Assembly: GCF_002563955.1 (NCBI RefSeq)
Contig: NZ_PDJE01000001.1
Location: 2,666,001 to 2,730,000, forward strand
From: Paramicrobacterium agarici
GTDB taxonomy: Bacteria; Actinomycetota; Actinomycetes; Actinomycetales; Microbacteriaceae
Reading direction: 5' to 3'
DNA length: 64,000 nt
Each line of letters starts with the position of its first letter. The first letter of the stretch is position 1. Below are positions 28,798-38,750 of the stretch, piece by piece. A model generated the notes under the pieces. It was given only the letters and a program-made list of their open reading frames with translations, was not told the DNA's origin and did not search any database. The translations under genes and the position numbers were made by a program.

Positions 28798-30585
28798 TCA
28801 TGGCGCGTGCCATTTCCAGACGTTCCAGTACAGAGTCGGCGCGAGCACGATCGGGTCGACGCCCGTGACAGCATCCGGGTTGAAAGCCGTGATCGACGGA
28901 AACTGATACAGCGGCATTCCGTAGAAATCGGACCAGAGCGTCTCGTCGACGCGCGTGAGAAGTTCGGTCTTCTTCTCGGCATCCTCAAGTGTCGCGAGTT
29001 GCCGGTACGCATCGTCGATCGCGCTGCTCGCGTACCCGTTGAGGTTGTTGCGACCGTCGGTGACGTACCGGCTCGCTGAATCCGCGATGCTCGTGCTCGT
29101 CGACTCCCACGCGAACAGCGCTGCATCGTACTTGCCCGGCACGCCGAGAAGCTCGCGCCAGTTCTGCGTTCCGCAATCGGTCACCGCGAACCCGGCCTTC
29201 TTCGCCGACTCGGCGATGAGAGAGAACTCCGTCACCCGGCGAGGGTTGTTCGCAGCATAGAGAATGCAGACCTCTGGCGACTCGGTCTTTGCCTGATCGA
29301 GCAGCCGCTTTGCTCCCTCAATATCAACGTCAGCGAAGGCGGATGCTGCGTCATCTGCGTTGTCGTAGCCGGCCATGCCCGGTGTGAAGACGAACGAATT
29401 GCGAACCTGCGCGTCTGCCCCGGCGATCGGTGTGACGAGTTCGTCGACGATCTTCTGCCGCGGAATGGTCTTGAGAAACGCCTCACGCACACGGGGATCG
29501 TCGAAGACAGCGCTCGATGAGCCGTCGAATTGCAGATCGATGTGCTCAAAGCTCGCGACGAAACCCGTCAGCACGCTCGCGCCTTCGACGCTCGAGAGCG
29601 CCTCGGTCACCTCTGGCGTCGCCTGTGGCGAGATCACGTCGACATCGCCGGCCGCGAGTGCATCGACGGCTTGGGACGGCGACTCGTGATAGTCGAGCTG
29701 CACGCGCCGGATCGCGGGCGAATGGTCTCCGCGGTACTCGGGGTTCGCCGTGAGCGTGATGCCGGAGTCGGGGTCGATGTCATCGACCATGTAGGGACCG
29801 CTTGAGAGCATGACCGCACTCGGGTCGTCGACGTTCTTGAGTGAGAACCCCGTGTTCCAGAACGAAGCGATGCTGCTGAGGGCTTTGTCGTCTCCCGACG
29901 TGATCGCCTGAACAACCGCCTCTTTCGCGGACTCGGCATCGTCTTCGCCCAGCGCCTTCTTCGCAACGACGTGCGCCGGCAGCGGCGGGGGCAGCGCGAT
30001 CTTCCAGCCGGTGATCGGCTGCGAATACGTGACCGTCATCGAACGGCCGTCGTCGCCCAGTTGCGGAACATCACGTGCGAGGCCCAGTCCCATGTCGGGC
30101 CGCGCCCCGGAGTCGAAGAAGACCGTGCCATCGGGAAGCGCGGCAGCGGGGTCGTCGTCGAGCGCACTTCGGTACTCCTGAACGTCGACGCCTTCTGAAT
30201 CGAGAGCTCGCGAGTTCGCGGCCCAGTCGAGAAGCAGATCAGCGGCATCGACGGGCGTGCCGTCAGACCACGTTGCGTCGTCGCTGATCGTGTACCGCAC
30301 GACGAGAGGCTCGTCTGAGATCTTCTCGACAGTGCCGAACGAGGTGTCCTCGACGACGTCGAGGTTCGCGTCGTATGACGTGAAATTCGACAGAGTCATT
30401 GCCGTGACGTTGCCGTTTCCGCTCGCGGCACCGGTCGGCGTCATGGTGTTATATGAACTGAATCGCTCGGCGGTCCCGATCGTGACGTCGGACTCCGGGT
30501 CCGGCTGCGGCGACGTGCACCCCGCCAGGGTGGAAACCGCGATGAGCGCGGCTGCCGCCACGGCGAATATTCGCCTGACTCGCAT
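28798..30585 (-). CDS. ABC peptide-type importer 2, substrate-binding lipoprotein B
   Basis: 595 residues of the SBP_bac_5 family. MRVRRIFAVAAAALIAVSTL runs into lipobox AGC with Cys23. The mature domain begins with SDVTIGTAERFSSYNTMTPT and contains GWKIALPPPLPAHVVAKK and FEHIDLQFDG. It is a paralogue of the other binding proteins but clearly diverged, so it probably recognises a different ligand for the same permease. It is first in the minus-strand run and diverges from the CPBP gene. Confidence 0.86.
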   Translation of the reverse strand: MRVRRIFAVAAAALIAVSTLAGCTSPQPDPESDVTIGTAERFSSYNTMTPTGAASGNGNVTAMTLSNFTSYDANLDVVEDTSFGTVEKISDEPLVVRYTISDDATWSDGTPVDAADLLLDWAANSRALDSEGVDVQEYRSALDDDPAAALPDGTVFFDSGARPDMGLGLARDVPQLGDDGRSMTVTYSQPITGWKIALPPPLPAHVVAKKALGEDDAESAKEAVVQAITSGDDKALSSIASFWNTGFSLKNVDDPSAVMLSSGPYMVDDIDPDSGITLTANPEYRGDHSPAIRRVQLDYHESPSQAVDALAAGDVDVISPQATPEVTEALSSVEGASVLTGFVASFEHIDLQFDGSSSAVFDDPRVREAFLKTIPRQKIVDELVTPIAGADAQVRNSFVFTPGMAGYDNADDAASAFADVDIEGAKRLLDQAKTESPEVCILYAANNPRRVTEFSLIAESAKKAGFAVTDCGTQNWRELLGVPGKYDAALFAWESTSTSIADSASRYVTDGRNNLNGYASSAIDDAYRQLATLEDAEKKTELLTRVDETLWSDFYGMPLYQFPSITAFNPDAVTGVDPIVLAPTLYWNVWKWHAP

Positions 30586-30607
30586 TCGACCTCCCCTGAC
30601 GAAACGC

Positions 30608-30613
30608 TACACT
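30608..30613 (+). promoter_or_regulatory. Candidate -10 box of the CPBP-family gene
   Basis: TACACT 35 bp before the ATG at 30649, in the 63-bp region divergent from binding protein B. No clear -35. Confidence 0.3.
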
Positions 30614-30648
30614 GGCGCCATCCCTCGACCCTGGACGGAATCTCCAGA

Positions 30649-31434
30649 ATGACATCTGCCGGCATCGAACGCTCTCGCCCCGAACGCGCTCGGCTGTGGT
30701 GGGAGATCGGGATCGTCCTCGCGCTTTCTGTCGGAGCATCCGCCGTCTACTCGATCCTCACAATCATTCGTCGCGTGGCAGCGGAAGCGGCACTCGCAGA
30801 CCAGTCAGCGGCGCTCAATACGTCGCAGAGCACCGATGAGTGGGTTGACCTCACATACCAGCTCGTCGGCATCGCTCTCGGCCTCGCCCCGGTCGCGCTC
30901 GCGCTCTACCTGCTGTGGCGCCCCGGAGTTTCGGCGTTCTCTCGCGTCGGTCTCGATCTGAGCCGTCCGGCACGGGATCTCGGCTGGGGTTTCGCCCTGT
31001 TCGCCATCATCGGCGTTCCCGGAATCGCGCTATATGCCGTCGGGCGCATGCTGGGAATCACGGTGGCTGTTCAAGCATCGGGGCTCGGCGATTACTGGTG
31101 GAGCATTCCCGTACTCGTGCTCTCGGCTTTGCGCGCGGCACTCGTCGAGGAGATCATCGTCGTCGGGTATCTGTTCACGCGTTTGCGCGAACTCGCGTGG
31201 AATCGCTGGGTGATCATCGGAGCTGCGGCCGTGCTGCGGGGCAGCTACCACCTCTACCAGGGCTTCGGTCCGTTTATCGGAAACGTCGCCATGGGCGTCG
31301 TTTTCGGCTGGATGTACACACGCTTCGGACGAGTTGCGCCGCTTGTTGTCGCGCATCTTCTGCTCGACATCGTCTCGTTCGTCGGGTACCCGATCGCGGT
31401 TGCGCTCCTCCCGGGCATCTTCGGCACCGCGTAG
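30649..31434 (+). CDS. CPBP (Abi/Rce1-like) family intramembrane protein
   Basis: 261 residues with about seven membrane segments. Family motifs: ALVEEIIVVGYL (Glu167, Glu168), SYHLYQG (His201) and VAHLLLDIV (His236, Asp240). In classic CPBP proteases the first motif is EExxxR; here the Arg position is Val172. The metal-binding Glu and His residues are kept. Roles of bacterial members range from prenyl-CAAX-like proteolysis to bacteriocin immunity; none can be assigned here. The ATG lacks a strong ribosome site. Confidence 0.8.
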   Translation: MTSAGIERSRPERARLWWEIGIVLALSVGASAVYSILTIIRRVAAEAALADQSAALNTSQSTDEWVDLTYQLVGIALGLAPVALALYLLWRPGVSAFSRVGLDLSRPARDLGWGFALFAIIGVPGIALYAVGRMLGITVAVQASGLGDYWWSIPVLVLSALRAALVEEIIVVGYLFTRLRELAWNRWVIIGAAAVLRGSYHLYQGFGPFIGNVAMGVVFGWMYTRFGRVAPLVVAHLLLDIVSFVGYPIAVALLPGIFGTA

Positions 31435-31537
31435 TTTCGAAAACGCTCTTTCGCCTCACTGCTGGGGTTCGGTAGTCTCCCCACACGACACATCGTTGTG
31501 CCGCCCGATAGCCGGGTGCACATGATCAAGGAGGATC

Positions 31538-31909
31538 GTGGTTCCAGCAACCGACCCGCCCCGCGACACGCAGACTGCGATCGATTACCCGGCCGTTCAG
31601 GCGTCGGAGGAATTCGGCGAACTGCGCAAAAGGCATCGCAGCTTCGCCTTTCCGCTCGCCGTCGCGTTTCTCGTCTGGTATTTCGCCTACGTACTGCTCG
31701 CTGACTACGCGCACGACTTCATGTCGACGCCCGTGATCGGCAACATCAACGTCGGCGTCATCCTCGGACTCGCGCAGTTCGTCACCACGTTCGGCATCAC
31801 CATGTGGTACGTCAGCTACGCGAATCGAAAGCTCGACCCATTGGCAACGAGCATCAGGAGCGACCTCGAGAATCAGGATCCGCAGGCGCGAGAGGAGGCG
31901 CGTTCATGA
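31538..31909 (+). CDS. DUF485 (YjcH-like) small membrane protein
   Basis: 123 residues from a GTG with AAGGAGG five bases upstream. Sequence FGELRKRHRSFAFPLAVAFL followed by VWYFAYVLLADY gives the DUF485 signature, with two membrane helices. This family is almost always encoded just before an acetate-type symporter and is thought to act with it. The stop overlaps the next start (ATGA). Confidence 0.9.
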   Translation: MVPATDPPRDTQTAIDYPAVQASEEFGELRKRHRSFAFPLAVAFLVWYFAYVLLADYAHDFMSTPVIGNINVGVILGLAQFVTTFGITMWYVSYANRKLDPLATSIRSDLENQDPQAREEARS

Positions 31910-33519
31910 GCGACCATGTCGTCGCGGCCGCCGCAACGGAAACCATCGGCGAACCGCTGCTGAACATCGGCATCTTCGCCGCGTTCGTCGCCATCACGCT
32001 CATTGTCGTGCTGCGTGCGAGCCGCAACAACAAAACGGCGGCCGACTACTACGCCGGCGGACGATCATTCTCCGGGGGCCAGAACGGAACGGCAATCGCG
32101 GGTGACTACCTGTCGGCCGCGTCGTTCCTCGGAATCTGCGGCGCCATTGCCGTGAACGGATACGACGGGTTCCTGTACTCCATCGGGTTTCTCGTCGCGT
32201 GGCTCGTCGCTCTGCTGCTCGTCGCCGAGCTGCTGCGCAACACCGGCAAGTTCACAATGGCGGATGTCCTGAGCTTCCGCCTCAAGCAGCGTCCCGTTCG
32301 CATGGCCGCAGCGCTGTCGACTCTCGCGGTGTGCCTGTTCTACCTGCTCGCGCAGATGGCGGGAGCCGGAGGGCTCGTCTCGCTTTTGCTCGGTATCCAC
32401 GAAGAGATCGGGCAGTCGATCGTCATCGCCGTAGTCGGGACGCTCATGATCCTCTACGTGCTCATCGGAGGCATGAAGGGAACCACGTGGGTGCAGATCA
32501 TCAAGGGCGCACTTCTGATCACGGGAGCCGCGGTCATGACCGTCTGGGTTCTTGCGCTCAACGGCTTCAACCTCTCGGAGCTGCTCGGAAACGCCGCAGC
32601 TGTTGCCGGGCCGGAGATTCTCGAACCGGGCATGAAGTACGGCGCCAGCGAAACGTCGAAGCTCGATTTCGTCTCGCTCGCCCTCGCCCTCGTGCTGGGA
32701 ACGGCGGGACTCCCCCACGTGCTCATGCGCTTCTACACCGTTCCGACCGCAAAGGAGGCTCGTCGAAGCGTTGTCTGGGCGATCTGGCTCATCGGGCTCT
32801 TCTACCTGTTCACGCTGGTGCTCGGGTACGGCGCCGTCACGCTCGTGGGCGCTGACCGCATCCTTGCCGCCCCCGGTGGAGTCAACTCGGCCGCGCCGAT
32901 GCTGGCCTTCGAGCTCGGCGGTGCGTGGCTGCTCGGCATCATCGCCGCTGTCGCGTTTGCGACGATCCTCGCGGTCGTCGCCGGCCTCACGATTACGGCG
33001 GCGACGTCGTTCGCGCACGACATCTACACGAATGTCGTCAAGCGCGGGCAGGCGTCGCAGGGAAAGGAGGTGCGCGTCGCCCGCATCACGGTCATCGTGA
33101 TCGGCATCCTCTCGATCATCGGTGGCATCGGCGTGCAGGGGCAGAACATTGCGTTCCTGGTCGCACTTGCCTTCGCCATCGCGGCGAGCGCGAACCTGCC
33201 GACGATTCTCTACTCGCTGTTCTGGAAGAGGTTCAACACGCGAGGGGCGCTCTGGAGCATGTACGGCGGACTCGGCGCAGCCCTGCTGCTGATCGTGCTC
33301 TCACCGGTGTTCTCCGGCACCGACACCTCGGTGTTCTCTGACGTCAACTTCGCCATCTTCCCGTTGCAGAACCCCGGAATCATCTCGATTCCGCTCGGGT
33401 TCGCGCTGGGCTGGCTGGGCACGATCACGTCGAAGACCCCGGAAGACCCGCGTATCGCGGCCGAGATGGAGGTGCGTTCACTCACGGGTCACGGTGCAGA
33501 AAAGGCCGTGGAGCACTAG
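31906..33519 (+). CDS. actP: Cation/acetate symporter (SSS family)
   Basis: 537 residues and about 13 membrane segments. The SSS signature is visible in ADYYAGGRSFSGGQNGTAIA, DYLSAASFLGICG, and in the stretch GTAGLPHVLMRFYTVP typical of the ActP branch. It would import acetate or a similar short monocarboxylate with a cation. The DUF485 partner lies immediately upstream with a 4-bp overlap and GAGGAGG before the start. Two hairpins follow the stop. Confidence 0.91.
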   Translation: MSDHVVAAAATETIGEPLLNIGIFAAFVAITLIVVLRASRNNKTAADYYAGGRSFSGGQNGTAIAGDYLSAASFLGICGAIAVNGYDGFLYSIGFLVAWLVALLLVAELLRNTGKFTMADVLSFRLKQRPVRMAAALSTLAVCLFYLLAQMAGAGGLVSLLLGIHEEIGQSIVIAVVGTLMILYVLIGGMKGTTWVQIIKGALLITGAAVMTVWVLALNGFNLSELLGNAAAVAGPEILEPGMKYGASETSKLDFVSLALALVLGTAGLPHVLMRFYTVPTAKEARRSVVWAIWLIGLFYLFTLVLGYGAVTLVGADRILAAPGGVNSAAPMLAFELGGAWLLGIIAAVAFATILAVVAGLTITAATSFAHDIYTNVVKRGQASQGKEVRVARITVIVIGILSIIGGIGVQGQNIAFLVALAFAIAASANLPTILYSLFWKRFNTRGALWSMYGGLGAALLLIVLSPVFSGTDTSVFSDVNFAIFPLQNPGIISIPLGFALGWLGTITSKTPEDPRIAAEMEVRSLTGHGAEKAVEH

Positions 33520-33528
33520 GAGCACCAG

Positions 33529-33550
33529 CGCCCTGAGGCGGCTCAGGGCG
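33529..33550 (+). terminator. Terminator hairpin after actP
   Basis: 9-bp stem (33529-33537 with 33542-33550) with a 4-nt loop, ten bases after the actP stop, followed by AAA rather than a T run. Confidence 0.55.
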
Positions 33551-33552
33551 AA

Positions 33553-33601
33553 ACAGAGGATGCTGGTGTCGAAGCACTGCTTCGACACCAGCATCCTCTG
33601 T
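33553..33601. repeat. 49-bp perfect palindrome
   Basis: Two perfectly complementary 24-base arms (33553-33576 and 33578-33601) around a single C. It directly abuts the actP terminator hairpin. The arms contain GGATGCTG and its complement. It could be a second bidirectional terminator, but the perfect symmetry and near-absent spacer are unusual. Confidence 0.8.
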
Positions 33602-33652
33602 CATAACGCTCCCACAGCGCACAACGAAGTACCACTAGCTGTGTCGCGATGG

Positions 33653-33658
33653 TATTCT
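33653..33658 (+). promoter_or_regulatory. Candidate -10 box, leaderless vapBC transcript
   Basis: TATTCT followed by six bases and the vapB ATG at 33665. Confidence 0.45.
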
Positions 33659-33664
33659 TATTCA

Positions 33665-33910
33665 ATGGATGCCACATTCACGACGTCAATGGGGGATCGA
33701 GGTCGCCTCGTTATGCCCGCAGAGTTGCGCCGCAGGCAACGGTGGGATCAAGGCACGCCGCTCCTCGTGATCGAAGCCGATGACGGCGTCATCCTCGCCA
33801 CGCGCGAGCAGGCAACCAAGATGATCCGCGAGCAGCTTGCCGGCACGAGCCTCGTCGACGAGCTGCTGACGGAGCGGCGTGCGACATCGCGCGACGAAGA
33901 CGAGTCATGA
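33665..33910 (+). CDS. vapB: VapB-type antitoxin (AbrB/SpoVT-like)
   Basis: 81 residues. The N-terminal swapped-hairpin DNA-binding domain reads TTSMGDRGRLVMPAELRRRQ. The C-terminal helix (MIREQLAGTSLVDELLTERR) would wrap the toxin. The ATG has no ribosome site and a TATTCT box six bases upstream. The stop overlaps the toxin start (ATGA), the standard coupling for these modules. Confidence 0.87.
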   Translation: MDATFTTSMGDRGRLVMPAELRRRQRWDQGTPLLVIEADDGVILATREQATKMIREQLAGTSLVDELLTERRATSRDEDES

Positions 33911-34269
33911 CCGTTCTCGATTCGTCCGCCGTCTTGGCCTTCCTCCAGGGTGAGACCGGCGCCGACCAGGCACTCGCGGCATTCGATGGTGGCGTCGTCG
34001 GTGCGGCGAACTGGTCTGAAGTGGCTCAGAAGGTGCGTTCGCGCGGCGCCGACTGGGCGCTCGCTCGGAGCCTGCTGATGAGCTACGGGCTTCGCGTCGA
34101 ATCCGTGAGCATGTCAGACGCAGAGATCGCTGCCCAGCACTGGATACGCGGCTCGGGCCTTTCGCTCGCGGACCGGCTGTGCCTTGCTCTCGCCGAAAGA
34201 CTGCACGAGAGCGTGCTCACCGCTGACCGCGCCTGGGGAGAATCAGAGCAAATCAAGCAGTTGCGGTGA
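33907..34269 (+). CDS. vapC: VapC-type PIN-domain ribonuclease toxin
   Basis: 120 residues. The four acidic residues of the PIN active site are in place: Asp5 (TVLDSSA), Glu38 (NWSEV), Asp89 (SLADR) and Asp107 (TADRAW). VapC toxins cleave tRNA or rRNA and are neutralised by VapB. The gene ends 8 bp from the convergent gcvP stop with no hairpin between them. Confidence 0.9.
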   Translation: MTVLDSSAVLAFLQGETGADQALAAFDGGVVGAANWSEVAQKVRSRGADWALARSLLMSYGLRVESVSMSDAEIAAQHWIRGSGLSLADRLCLALAERLHESVLTADRAWGESEQIKQLR

Positions 34270-34277
34270 CTGCTCGC

Positions 34278-37199
34278 CTACTCGAATGCCTCGATCGGCG
34301 GGCACGCACACACGAGGTTGCGGTCGCCGTACGCTTGATCGATGCGACGCACCGGCGGCCAGTACTTGCCACGCACAAGCGAGTGCACGGGGTACACAGC
34401 CTGCTCACGCGAGTACGGATGCTGCCAGTCGGCCGTCGCGATGGATTCGGCCGTGTGCGGGGCGCCGACAAGCACGTTGTCGTCGGCTGGAAACTCACCT
34501 GCCCCGACAGCATCCGCCTCTGCCTTGATGCCGATCATGGCCTCGATGAACCGGTCGAGCTCTGCGAGGTCTTCGCTCTCGGTCGGTTCAACCATGAGTG
34601 TTCCCGGCACAGGGAATGACATCGTCGGAGCGTGGAAGCCGTAGTCGATGAGCCGTTTAGCGACGTCGTCAACGGTGATGCCGGTCTGCTTGGTAAGCGG
34701 GCGCAGATCGAGAATGCACTCGTGCGCGATGAGGCCGTTGTCGCCGGTGTACAGCACCGGGAAATGGTCACGGAGGCGACGCGCGATGTAGTTGGCGCTC
34801 AGCACCGCGGCGCGCGTGGCTCGCGCGAGCCCCTCGGCGCCCATCATGCGAATGTACGCCCACGTGATCGGAAGGATGCTGGGGCTGCCGTACGGCGCCG
34901 CAGACACCGGTCCGCCATCGTGCGTGTAGCCCGAGTGGTCGTTCGTCTGCGCCATCGGGTGCCCCGGCAGGTACGGTGCCAGGTGTGCCTTCGCCGCGAC
35001 CGGACCGACGCCGGGGCCGCCTCCTCCGTGCGGAATGCAGAACGTCTTGTGCAGGTTGAGGTGCGAGACGTCTCCGCCGAAATCGCCGAACCGGGCGTAC
35101 CCGAGCAGCGCATTGAGGTTGGCGCCGTCGATGTACACCTGGCCGCCCGCGTCATGCACGGCCTCGGTGATGCGTACGACGTCGTGCTCGTACACGCCGT
35201 GCGTCGACGGATACGTGATCATGAGCGCGGCAAGCTGATACGCATGCGTCTCGATCTTGGCGCGCAGATCGGTGAGATCGACGTTGCCGTTGTCATCGCA
35301 CGCGACGACGACGACCTTCATGCCCGCGAGTACGGCGGATGCTGCATTGGTACCGTGTGCGCTCGATGGAATGAGGCACACCGTGCGCTGATCATCACCG
35401 TTCGCACGGTGGTATCCCGCGATCGCGAGCAGACCGGCGAGCTCGCCCTGGCTGCCGGCGTTCGGCTGCAGCGACACCGTGTCGTAGCCGGTGACGTCGG
35501 CGAGCCAGGCCTCGAGCTGCCCGATGAGCTCGAGCGAGCCCGCGGCATCCGCGGCCGGAGCGAACGGATGCAGACCGGCGAACTCGGGCCACGTGATGGC
35601 CTCCATCTCGGTCGCCGCGTTGAGCTTCATCGTGCAGCTTCCGAGTGGAATCATGCCGCGGTCGAGTGCGTAGTCCCGGTCGGCGAGGCGCTTGAGGTAG
35701 CGCATCATCGCGGTCTCGGAGTGGTGGATGTTGAAGACCGGATGGGTGAGGAATGCGCTGCGGCGACGCAGTTCGCGAGGGATGCGCACCGGGCTTCCGG
35801 CGCTCACCGTCTGGCCGTCGCTGCTCGTGCCGAGCATATGCCGTCCGTCATCGAGACGCGGGAGCGGTTCACCCTGTTCGGCAGAAAACACCTCGACCAG
35901 GCGCGCAACGATGTCATCGTGCTGTGCAGTCACTTCGTCGAGGCTAAGGCGCACCGTCTCGTCGTTGACCGTGTGAAGCAGAAGTCCCTGCTCTGCAGCG
36001 CGCGCTCGTACGGCATCCGCGTTCTGCACGGCGACAGTGAGCGTGTCGAAGAAGTGCTCGTTCGCCACGCGCACACCGTGTTCCCGAAGCGCTCCCAGCA
36101 CCAGCGCTGTTTTCTCGTGCACGGCGTGAGCGATGCCGAGAATCCCGTTTGGGCCGTGGTAGACGGCGTACATCGACGCCATCACGGCGAGCAGCACCTG
36201 AGCAGTGCAGATGTTCGACGTCGCCTTCTCACGACGAATGTGCTGCTCGCGCGTCTGCAGGCTCAAGCGGTATGCCGGCTGACCGTCGGCGTCTTTGCTC
36301 ACGCCGACGAGACGGCCGGGAAGCTGCCGCTCGAGACCACTGCGCACTGCCATGTAGCCCGCGTGCGGACCGCCGAATCCCGTAGGCACGCCGAAACGCT
36401 GCGTGGTGCCGACCGCGACGTCAGCACCGAATTCTCCGGGCGATGTGATGAGCGCAAGCGCGAGAAGGTCTGCGGCAACGACGGCGATGCCCTTCTGCGC
36501 GTGCGTCGCCTCGATCGTGGCCGCCGGGTTCCAGATCTCACCGGACGCGCCCGGGTACTGCACGAAGACGCCGAAGTGCTCCGGCAGCTCTACTCCCCCG
36601 CGCAGATCGGCGACGACAAGTTCGATGCCGACAGCCGTGGCACGCGCTTTGAGCAGCGCGAGTGTCTGCGGAAATGCGTCGGCGTCCGCGACGAAGACGT
36701 TCGACGTCGATTTCGACGCGCGTCGCGCCAGCAGCATCCCTTCGACCACTGCCGTGCCCTCGTCGAGCATCGAGGCATTTGCCGTGTCGAGACCGGTGAG
36801 GTCGGTGACCATGGTCTGAAAGTTGATGAGTGCTTCGAGCCGGCCCTGCGAGATCTCGGGCTGATACGGCGTATACGCGGTGTACCACGACGGGTTCTCG
36901 AGCACGTTGCGCGTGATGACGGCTGGCGTAACAGTGTCGTAGTATCCCTGGCCGATGAGGCTCGTGCGCACCGTGTTCTTGTTTGCGAGGGCGCGCAGCT
37001 CCGCGAGAGCCTCGCGTTCTGACGCAGCATCCGGAATCAGGCTTTCGAGGCTCTCGTCGACACGGATGCCCGGGGGTATCGCCGAGCTGACGAGATCGTC
37101 CATGCTCTCGAACCCGAGCGTCGACAGCATCTGCTGCCGCGCAGACTCGTCGATGCCGATGTGGCGGTCGGCGAAGACGTCGCCGACGGGGCCGGTCAC
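34278..37199 (-). CDS. gcvP: Glycine decarboxylase (P protein)
   Basis: 973 residues, the long single-chain form of the PLP-dependent P protein. The PLP lysine is Lys718 in [16 protein letters not shown], preceded by a conserved GANLNALLG stretch. It decarboxylates glycine and passes the aminomethyl group to the lipoyl arm of GcvH. The GTG at 37199 overlaps the gcvH stop by four bases; a longer in-frame start at 37277 would overlap gcvH heavily and was rejected. Last gene of gcvT-gcvH-gcvP. Confidence 0.94.
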   Translation of the reverse strand: MTGPVGDVFADRHIGIDESARQQMLSTLGFESMDDLVSSAIPPGIRVDESLESLIPDAASEREALAELRALANKNTVRTSLIGQGYYDTVTPAVITRNVLENPSWYTAYTPYQPEISQGRLEALINFQTMVTDLTGLDTANASMLDEGTAVVEGMLLARRASKSTSNVFVADADAFPQTLALLKARATAVGIELVVADLRGGVELPEHFGVFVQYPGASGEIWNPAATIEATHAQKGIAVVAADLLALALITSPGEFGADVAVGTTQRFGVPTGFGGPHAGYMAVRSGLERQLPGRLVGVSKDADGQPAYRLSLQTREQHIRREKATSNICTAQVLLAVMASMYAVYHGPNGILGIAHAVHEKTALVLGALREHGVRVANEHFFDTLTVAVQNADAVRARAAEQGLLLHTVNDETVRLSLDEVTAQHDDIVARLVEVFSAEQGEPLPRLDDGRHMLGTSSDGQTVSAGSPVRIPRELRRRSAFLTHPVFNIHHSETAMMRYLKRLADRDYALDRGMIPLGSCTMKLNAATEMEAITWPEFAGLHPFAPAADAAGSLELIGQLEAWLADVTGYDTVSLQPNAGSQGELAGLLAIAGYHRANGDDQRTVCLIPSSAHGTNAASAVLAGMKVVVVACDDNGNVDLTDLRAKIETHAYQLAALMITYPSTHGVYEHDVVRITEAVHDAGGQVYIDGANLNALLGYARFGDFGGDVSHLNLHKTFCIPHGGGGPGVGPVAAKAHLAPYLPGHPMAQTNDHSGYTHDGGPVSAAPYGSPSILPITWAYIRMMGAEGLARATRAAVLSANYIARRLRDHFPVLYTGDNGLIAHECILDLRPLTKQTGITVDDVAKRLIDYGFHAPTMSFPVPGTLMVEPTESEDLAELDRFIEAMIGIKAEADAVGAGEFPADDNVLVGAPHTAESIATADWQHPYSREQAVYPVHSLVRGKYWPPVRRIDQAYGDRNLVCACPPIEAFE

Positions 37200-37570
37200 T
37201 CGCTCACCAGCTTCGCGTATGCGTCGGCGTCGAGCAGGCCCTCGGGCAGTTCGGGAACGTCGATCGTCAGCATCCATCCCTGATCGAACGGGCTGGAGTT
37301 GACGAGCGACGGGTCGTCAACCACGGCATCGTTGATGGCGGTGACGGTTCCGGTCGCGGGTGCGAAGAGCTCGCCGACGGACTTCGTCGACTCGATTTCG
37401 CCCACGACCGTGCCTGCCTCGACCTCGTCGCCGACGTCGGGCAGCTCAACGAACACGACGTCGCCGAGCTGCTCCGCGGCATAGTCGGTGATGCCGACGG
37501 TGACAGAGGATCCCTCGATGCGGAGCCACTCGTGATCTTCGGTATAGGACAGTGCGCTGGTGTCGGTCAT
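37196..37570 (-). CDS. gcvH: Glycine cleavage H protein
   Basis: 124 residues from the ATG at 37570, which sits nine bases after GGAAGAAG; a GTG three codons upstream, overlapping the gcvT stop, is the alternative. The lipoylation site is Lys63 in [10 protein letters not shown]. It shuttles the aminomethyl intermediate between GcvP and GcvT. The C-terminal [15 protein letters not shown] is typical of the family. Confidence 0.94.
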   Translation of the reverse strand: MTDTSALSYTEDHEWLRIEGSSVTVGITDYAAEQLGDVVFVELPDVGDEVEAGTVVGEIESTKSVGELFAPATGTVTAINDAVVDDPSLVNSSPFDQGWMLTIDVPELPEGLLDADAYAKLVSE

Positions 37571-37575
37571 GACGT

Positions 37576-38709
37576 TCACTTCTTCCGTGAGTAGAAAGGC
37601 AGGGTGGTTACGGTGGCGGGAATGCGCTTGCCGCGCACTTCGATGTCGAGTGCTGTGCCCGGCTCGGCCTGTGCCCGGTCGACAAAGGCCATGGCAATCG
37701 GGTGTCCGAGGGTGGGCGAAAGGATGCCGCTGGTCACAGCGCCGACTTCGGAGTCGCCGGCAAGCACGGTGTATCCCGCGCGGCCTGCACGACGCCCTTC
37801 TGAGACCAGGCCGACCAGCACGCGCGCGTCGTCGTCAGGCGTGACGGCGTCTTTGCCGACGAATGCGTCTTTCGCCGTCACCACGACGCGACCGAGACCC
37901 GCCTGCGCCGGCTTGGTGTCGCGCGACAGTTCGTGACCGTACAGGGGCATGCCTGCTTCGAGGCGCAGCGAATCGCGGGCCGCGAGTCCTGCTGGGACGA
38001 GACCGTGCGACTCGCCGGCTTCGGAAACGGCGTTCCACAGGTCGGCGGCCGCGTCTGCGGCAACGAGCAGCTCAAACCCGTCTTCGCCGGTGTAACCGGT
38101 GCGCGCGAGCAGCAGCGGCGACCCCCGGAACGACGCGTTGGCCCAGGCGAAATACTTCTGTTCGTGCCACGGCACGCCGAGGTCTGTGATGTCTGCGGTC
38201 GCGGCGAGGATCTCTTCGGCACGCGGGCCTTGCACGGCGATGAGAGCGTAGTTGTCGCTCACGTCGGCGACGGCGGCATCGAAGCCGGAGGTACGCGTTG
38301 AGAGCGTTGTGCTGACAGCATCCCTGTTGCCTGCATTTGAAATGATCAGGTACTCGGCATCATTGAGCCGGTAAACGATGACGTCATCGATGACGCCGCC
38401 GTGCTCAGTGAGAAGCAACGAATACTTTGCGCGGCCCACTTTCAGGGCAGAGAGCCGCCCGGCCAGTGCGTAATCGAGAAAGTCGCCGGCCTCAGCGCCG
38501 GTGACCGTGAATTCGGCCATGTGCGAGATGTCGAAGATTCCAGCCGCCTCGCGTACGGCTTTGTGCTCGGCCAGATCACTCGAGTAGCGCACCGGCATCT
38601 GCCAGCCGGCGAAGTCGGTGAACGTGGCGCCGAGAGCCGAATGCACGTCGTACAAGGGGCTGTGACGCGGGGCATCCGCGAGTGTGGGTGACTGATCGTT
38701 GTCGGGCAC
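37576..38709 (-). CDS. gcvT: Glycine cleavage T protein (aminomethyltransferase)
   Basis: 377 residues. Conserved stretches are [18 protein letters not shown] near the N-terminus, FDISHMAEF, and [12 protein letters not shown] for folate binding. It transfers the methylene unit to tetrahydrofolate and releases ammonia. GTG start with GGAG upstream. First gene of the operon, directly behind a tandem glycine riboswitch, so expression should rise with glycine. Confidence 0.94.
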   Translation of the reverse strand: MPDNDQSPTLADAPRHSPLYDVHSALGATFTDFAGWQMPVRYSSDLAEHKAVREAAGIFDISHMAEFTVTGAEAGDFLDYALAGRLSALKVGRAKYSLLLTEHGGVIDDVIVYRLNDAEYLIISNAGNRDAVSTTLSTRTSGFDAAVADVSDNYALIAVQGPRAEEILAATADITDLGVPWHEQKYFAWANASFRGSPLLLARTGYTGEDGFELLVAADAAADLWNAVSEAGESHGLVPAGLAARDSLRLEAGMPLYGHELSRDTKPAQAGLGRVVVTAKDAFVGKDAVTPDDDARVLVGLVSEGRRAGRAGYTVLAGDSEVGAVTSGILSPTLGHPIAMAFVDRAQAEPGTALDIEVRGKRIPATVTTLPFYSRKK

Positions 38710-38750
38710 GAGTTCTCCAATGTCGCTGTCTGCACAGCGTGCGAAGGTAT

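Noticed and set aside
34632..37022. A 796-codon open frame on the plus strand opposite gcvP
   Set aside because: It mirrors the high-GC codon pattern of gcvP on the other strand, has no family motif and no ribosome site, and gcvP is certain.
38710..38750. Intrinsic terminator in the glycine riboswitch expression platform
   Set aside because: I could not find a GC stem with a T run between the second aptamer and gcvT.
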